The notes under the pieces are model-generated. The model made no database searches, was not told where the DNA came from, and worked only from the letters and a program-made list of their open reading frames with translations. The position numbers and the translations under genes are program-made. A stretch of DNA of 64,000 nucleotides. Source: Larix kaempferi. Its lineage: Eukaryota; Streptophyta; Pinopsida; Pinales; Pinaceae. Below, piece after piece: positions 59,377 through 64,000 of this stretch. How positions within the stretch are numbered: the stretch's first letter is position 1; every line of letters begins with the position of its first letter. The stretch is from positions 20,355,501 through 20,419,500 of the forward strand of contig BSBM01000753.1 of assembly GCA_027924585.1 (NCBI GenBank), given 5' to 3'.

Positions 59377-61067
59377 TGTTGGCTATAACTGACCCAAAGG
59401 TTTTCTATAAGACCCAGGTTCTTCACGGTTTCCCTTTGAACAACAAAACCCCTTCGCACTGGCCTTTTCGGCAACAACCTACGAGCAGGTTAAGGTCTCA
59501 CCCGAGGTGTATCTATGGGGTACTGCGGAATCAGGTTTCCACAGTAAGTGACGAGTTGCGTGGATGGACATACTGTGCAGTGTAACAGGGGGTATGCGCT
59601 GCGAGGTGAGACTGCGCAGCAATGGATAACGCTGCGGTCCGCACCACTCTGTTCTTCTACTGCGGGACTTCTACTGGGACTACAAACCATACCATTCAGC
59701 TTATAATTGAAGTGTTCGAAAATGCTTAAGGAACTGACATGAGTATCACTCATCCACTCATTCAACTACTCAACTGATTATCCATCTACTATTCGTTCAT
59801 CCACTTGGTATGGCTACAATTTGAGCATATTCTACTGATACCATGGAATTGTTATGCATTTGTTCTATTGCGCATAAAGAAGTACTTAAGTGATCTCCTA
59901 ACACTTAACCAATTAATTGATTCACTGTTCTCAAACATAAGCTAAATGTTCACCATTCATCTATTCATGCAGAACTTAACATATCATCTCCATACGTCTT
60001 CTAATGGCAAATGCATACAACAGTCCTCTCATAACAGCATGCAAGGAAACATCTAGACATTCATTTACAGAAAACACGGATAAGCATTCATCCATAAAAC
60101 ACATTCGCACAACACAATATTTAACGTGGTTCACTCCCCCGGATGGGAAGCTATGTCCACAAGAACGGTTGGTAATATATATCTTTAAAAGGGACTAGGA
60201 CAACTGTTATTAGTCTGCGCACTTAGCTGCAGACTCTCCTTCCTCTCAGATAGGTCTCTGCATAGATAGATGCAGAGCCTTTACAATCTTCTCAACTCAA
60301 AAGAGATTTTACAATACAATCACTTGACTATTCAACAACACTAAGAGAACCTCAGAACCCAAAAATGTAACAACGAAAAGTAACCCCATTCCATACAAAA
60401 TTGTCTTCTTAAATAGACCATGCCCGAAGGTCATGTCTTTACAATGTCGAAGACCTAAGCCCAAAAACCCTTAGGGTTTACAAAACTATTCCGGATTCCC
60501 TAAACCAGCTTGCTGGCATATGGTAGCGTCTGCTTCATCGTGGTAGTTCTCCACGTCTTCATTCTGTCACTATCAGACTTCCTGTTGCACACATGCCAAT
60601 AGGTCACTTTCACTAAACCGTTCATCTCTAACTATCTCTCCCACTAGGAATGGCAAGCCATCGCTTTCCCTGAGATGTCATTTTCTTAACAAACTTGTGC
60701 ATTGGTCGCCTTCCTAATTTGCTTGTGCCCGCCGCTCGGCACTCCTGGAGAATCTTTCCAAAATTAGACCACTATTGGTCCATCTGGTACATGTACTTGA
60801 TCCTTGTCTAGCACTCTGCTTTGCTGGCTCCACGTGTCCTGACTTCTTCGCAGCACTGCTTCCTCACGGCGCTGGTATTTACAGTACTTCCAAAATTTGG
60901 ATGTTGCGCACAACTTCACAGCATGGTCAAAACTTGGATGCTATGCACAACTCCGCAGTACCCTCAACACTTATACAAAACTTTATCTTTTTCTGAGCTG
61001 TGCTCAGCTCAGCTTTTCTTGCTTATCAAAAGTGTTATCAAAACTTTTCCCTAACTTGGGCCCAACA
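59377..61067 (-). repeat. 5' LTR of the Gypsy element (1,691 bp, uninterrupted)
   Basis: Minus strand TGTTGGGCCCAAGTT ... AGTTATAGCCAACA, followed by the ATACT duplication outside. It holds the single, unduplicated target sites of both insertions that split the 3' LTR (GCACAACT near 60,947, GTACTTCC near 60,883). A TATA-like TATTTAAG is at 60,408-60,415. Confidence 0.95.
60408..60415 (-). promoter_or_regulatory. TATA-like box of the Gypsy 5' LTR
   Basis: The minus strand reads GGTCTATTTAAGAAGAC. It is conserved in the other LTR near 45,290. It sits about 660 bp inside the LTR, a usual U3 length for a long LTR. Confidence 0.4.
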
Positions 61068-61072
61068 ATACT
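61068..61072. other. Target-site duplication ATACT, right copy
   Basis: Exact copy of 44,255-44,259, directly outside the LTR start. Confidence 0.9.
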
Positions 61073-61640
61073 ATCACATAGGAATGAGTACCTCCTACTC
61101 AAATTATCTTCATTCTCCTCATGTTCATGACCCATGTGTGCCAGTGATTCTATGACATAAATGGAACCAAAAATCATCAACCCTTATTACCCTTCACCCA
61201 GCTTGCAATCAAGACCTCTATTCCAACAACATCCTGAAGATATCCCTTTTCAATAAGTGAAGGTTTATGCTTATAAGAACATGGCCACCCAATCTACACA
61301 CCATAAGAGAAATGTGTAGTCCAACAAAAATAAGGGAAATAATAAGGGGAAGAACAAAGGAAATAACCAACACCAGGAAGGTGGAGGTCAGTGTAAAAAT
61401 CCCTCTTGTAATACTGGAGGAAACCCTAATCCTAGGAAAAAGATTCAATTTAACAAACCTACCAAGCAGGGAAAGACCCTCTATTATGGATGAACCATGT
61501 ACGTTCTTTTTGCAGGGTCTATGGATATATTATATCCATTATTGTCTGCACCTCACATAAGCTTTTCAATTGTGGGATGATACTAATAAACATGAGGTTC
61601 CTAATGGCCCTTAAGGCAAGAATGGTACTCCACTTCGTCA
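61073..61640 (+). pseudogene. Older retroelement gag-like frame, right half
   Basis: Continues the frame broken at 44,254: GMSTSYSNYLHSPHVHDP. Further on comes a basic, low-complexity stretch (HKRNV, then SNKNKGNNKGKNKGNNQHQE), then PSCNTGGNPNPRKKIQ and GKTLYYG. A decayed zinc knuckle CTFF...YYIHYC near 61,498-61,545 is read in another frame. The order (basic linker, then zinc knuckle) is that of a retrotransposon nucleocapsid. Several stops and at least one frameshift are present. Confidence 0.5.
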
Positions 61641-62084
61641 TGCTCCCCTATAGTAATAAATAGTGTTGTAGAACCTCTTTTCCCCACAAGGGATATTGAC
61701 AGCACTACCAACAACGTCTCATTCTACCACACCATCTATGTTATCCAATTTGAGTGACCAATAATTCTAAACATCTTCACGACCTCCACTAATGTCAATC
61801 TTCATACTCAATGCAATCAATACATTGATATTCTATCTCAACATTGATATTCTAGATCAAACAACTAATTCTGAAAGGGATAATGATTCTCCTTTACTAG
61901 AAGGACCCTTAAGTCTAGCTCATTAGTAATGAACCTCCATTGAATATCCTTAACATCCCTATGTGTCACATATCCCATAACCCCAATGCTAGAGCTACTC
62001 ATAATTGTAGCATTATGTATTAATTGGTTTTGTCTCCTTGAACCATATCTATCTTGGTAAGTGTTAATTCTTGAGCAAATATGA
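61641..62084. other. Spacer between the older retroelement and the right-hand Copia LTR
   Basis: May be a continuation of the older element. A minus-strand frame (61,865-62,149) runs across the LTR boundary and therefore cannot be a single gene. Confidence 0.4.
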
Positions 62085-63624
62085 TGAGATTTGAACTTTA
62101 ACACTTTAAGTGTGGAAATACTAAATACTTGAATCAATGAACCATTCAATCACATGAAACATTCAACCATAAAAGAAGATATACCCTGGGGAAAACCCTC
62201 AAAACAATGAGGATGAAAAACCCCAGCAAATCTTTAGAGTATCATTATGATAGATAACAAAGAATGTCTTTTACAAAATATAAGATTTCTTTCGGCACCC
62301 TAGGTTCTAGATAAGAGAGAATAATGAGCAATATATAATATAGATCAATTGTATCAACTTACCATGTTCCTAGTAGATTAATAACAAGCAAGAATCACTG
62401 CCATGCAAGTTGTAGCGAATGGTTGCATGGATAATGGTGCATCACAGAAGAAAAAAAATGTAAATTTCCTTCTCAAAGAATTATCCTGTATAAAGAGAAG
62501 TGCCTTTCCTTCAAGGGAGAAGAGAATTTGCTTCACATTGAATTCATCAATCCTGTATAACATATTTATAAATTCTTCACATGCATCGACTTCTATTTTT
62601 ATCTTATGACTTCATGATGAACTCACCCTCCATATGGATGTATAAAGCTTGCATGAGCAAGAGTGCCCACTTTTCATGAAGTGCATTAACTCACTGAATT
62701 GAGTCTTAGGATGAACTCATCCCTTAACTAAAAGCTTTCCCACTTATTTAGGTGGCTAACTTAAGTGTCTTCATGCAAGTGTCACAACTCAAGTTTCATC
62801 TTTTAGTTTAACATAAGTGCCAACTTTTAGTTTAACATAAGTGTCGTCATGCAATAAAAATTAGGTAACTATATATTCTTTGTTATCACTTAGTTAAGAA
62901 CTTAACTCTCTTTAATTGAAATAATGTTGATTAATTTACTTGTAGTGACCACTGTGAGTTCTTTAATTGACTGAGGCATACATTGTGGCTTTAACAAAAG
63001 CTTAACAATTCGAGTTCACTTAGTCATCTCATGAGCAATTCGAATTCTATTTTTATCTATGCATTTACCTTTATCTCTTATCTTTACTACATGGTCAATA
63101 TATGTTAAATTTAATTATTTACCATATCAGATTATAATCGGAATAATTTTCAGATGCTATGATCATATTATATTAATCTCGGACCAAATGATCATATGCT
63201 AAAGTAATTCACTTTAGAGGTGGCCAGTCTCTAAAGGATATTTAATAACAATCGGTGGCCTTGGTTAGTAATACATCACAGAACCTTAATGCTTCAACAT
63301 GCAAATAATCTACCTCTATAATTGAAGGTCCACCCCATGGGTACCTACTATGGAGGTCCACATGAGAATATTACTTGATGCACATGTCCTTATCCTTGTC
63401 GAACAAGAATTTACAACATCATCACTTTGATACATGAAATCATTTGCCTAGACACATGAGGCATAACCTTTTACAAATGAAGGATTATTCATTCTTGAGT
63501 CCAACTCAATAATCTACTCCAAGTTTTCGAGTCCATCTCAGGCTCCCTACCTCAACACATGAGGCCCAATTCTGTATGCACAAGATTGTCTTGGAGAATG
63601 ACTCGTGATGCTATACATCTAACA
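62085..63624 (-). repeat. 3' LTR of the right-hand Copia element (about 1,540 bp)
   Basis: On the minus strand it starts TGTTAGATGTATAGC after the polypurine tract and ends GTTCAAATCTCA, the same end as the Copia LTR at 962. A GGGGTTTTTCATCCTCATTG / GAGGGTTTTCCCCAGGGTAT block (about 62,160-62,207) is of the kind found near the R-U5 end of plant Copia LTRs. Its length is at the upper end for Copia. Confidence 0.75.
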
Positions 63625-63633
63625 TTCCCTCTT
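63625..63633 (-). other. Polypurine tract of the right-hand Copia element
   Basis: The minus strand reads AAGAGGGAA immediately before the LTR start TGTTAGATG. Confidence 0.75.
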
Positions 63634-64000
63634 AGCGAGGAATGAATTCTATGTCATACCAAGCTTGTCTCAGAAGTACCTAAACTTTTCCATTGAAAGA
63701 GGATTTGTTAACACATCGGCAATTTTCTCATCAATAGCAATGTACTAAAGTTTAATTGTACCTTTCTGGACCATGTCTCTGATGAAGTGATACTTCATTT
63801 CAATTTTCTCTGACTTATCATGAAACATAGGTTTTTCAAAAATATTGATACAACTTTGATTGTCACACCAAATGAATGTAGACTCAAACTTCTCACCGAA
63901 AAACCTCGAAAGTAGATTCCTAAGCCACACTGCTTCTCGAACGACAGTAGTAGCAGCAATATACTCTGCTTTTGTAGTACTCTGGGCTACATATTTCTGC
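63634..64000 (-). pseudogene. Copia RNase H C-terminus (continues beyond window)
   Basis: Reads KYVAQSTTKAEYIAATTVVR, EAVWLRNLLSRFFG, FIWCDNQSCINIFEKP, MFHDKSEKIEMKYHFIRDMV, QKGTIKL, then after a TAG YIAIDEKIADVLTNPLS. The DNQS and KYHFIRD motifs are diagnostic of Copia RNase H. The three in-frame stops are TAG, TGA and TAG, at places where relatives have Gln and Arg. Reverse transcriptase and the rest lie to the right of the window. Confidence 0.92.

Larger units (their letters stand above)
44260..61067 (-). mobile_element. Giant Gypsy-type LTR retrotransposon with leader ORF and 3' accessory ORF
   Basis: On the minus strand: 5' LTR (61,067-59,377), PBS, leader ORF, gag, protease, gag-like segment, RT, RNase H, integrase, 3' ORF, PPT, 3' LTR (49,097-44,260). 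The RT/RNase H/integrase order (integrase last) places it in Ty3/Gypsy. Without the two insertions in its 3' LTR the element would be about 13.7 kb, large even for plant Gypsy. LTRs differ at about 10% of positions over the first 285 bp. Every frame carries stops, most of them TAG or TGA, so it is dead. It inserted into an older gag-like ORF. Confidence 0.95.

Noticed and set aside
61865-62149. 94-codon minus-strand frame
   Set aside because: It crosses the LTR boundary at 62,085, so it joins two unrelated sequences.

Overview
The window is nuclear DNA from a seed plant with a large, repeat-rich genome. A gymnosperm fits the texture best: a lone host gene in a sea of old, nested LTR retrotransposons, LINE remnants and low-complexity tracts. 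No marker in the window proves the lineage. There is no bacterial, organellar, tRNA or rRNA signal.

Left part (1-20.4 kb). A degenerate Copia gag with its primer-binding site and part of an LTR (minus strand, 1-about 1.56 kb) is followed by a decayed transposon-type ORF (2.09-2.87 kb, minus). Next come AT-rich spacers with many two-copy tandem duplications. The only recognisable host gene lies at 12.54-14.10 kb on the minus strand. It is a methylesterase/hydroxynitrile-lyase-type alpha/beta hydrolase with a short signal-peptide exon, a TATA box and an intact catalytic triad, but two of its splice junctions look broken. A LINE ribonuclease H remnant (17.58-18.34 kb) abuts copy A of a non-coding inverted-repeat element.

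Middle (20.4-44 kb). A 3.7-kb, almost G-free polypyrimidine tract (22.17-25.85 kb) sits inside a degenerate array of hairpin-like GAGGG...TCCCC units, with GCGTTTT/AAAACGC-type repeats at both edges. A Copia element (29.795-about 36.48 kb, plus strand) has both LTRs, a PBS, a TATA box, a YVDD/RNase H remnant and a 1.6-kb block of tandem repeats. That block includes 16 units of exactly 44 bp and lies between two polypurine tracts.

Right part (44-64 kb). A giant Gypsy-type element occupies 44,260-61,067 on the minus strand, bounded by a perfect ATACT target duplication. It landed in an older retroelement gag whose reading frame resumes on the other side. Its order (minus strand) is LTR, PBS, leader ORF, gag with up to five zinc knuckles, protease, a gag-like segment, reverse transcriptase, RNase H, integrase, an extra approximately 950-codon ORF with its own upstream TATA box, PPT and LTR. 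The 3' LTR was later split by two insertions: a probable solo LTR (5-bp TSD) and inverted-repeat element B (perfect 15-bp TIRs, 8-bp TSD). Removing both restores exactly the 1,691-bp length of the other LTR. A second Copia element (3' LTR plus RNase H, minus) runs off the right edge.

All transposon reading frames are dead. In the Gypsy element and the right-hand Copia the in-frame stops are mostly TAG and TGA, as expected if CAG and CGA codons decayed by C-to-T change at methylated sites. The strongest candidates for something undescribed are the Gypsy family with its promoter-bearing 3' ORF, the CACGGGGGG inverted-repeat family, and the polypyrimidine/hairpin-repeat block.
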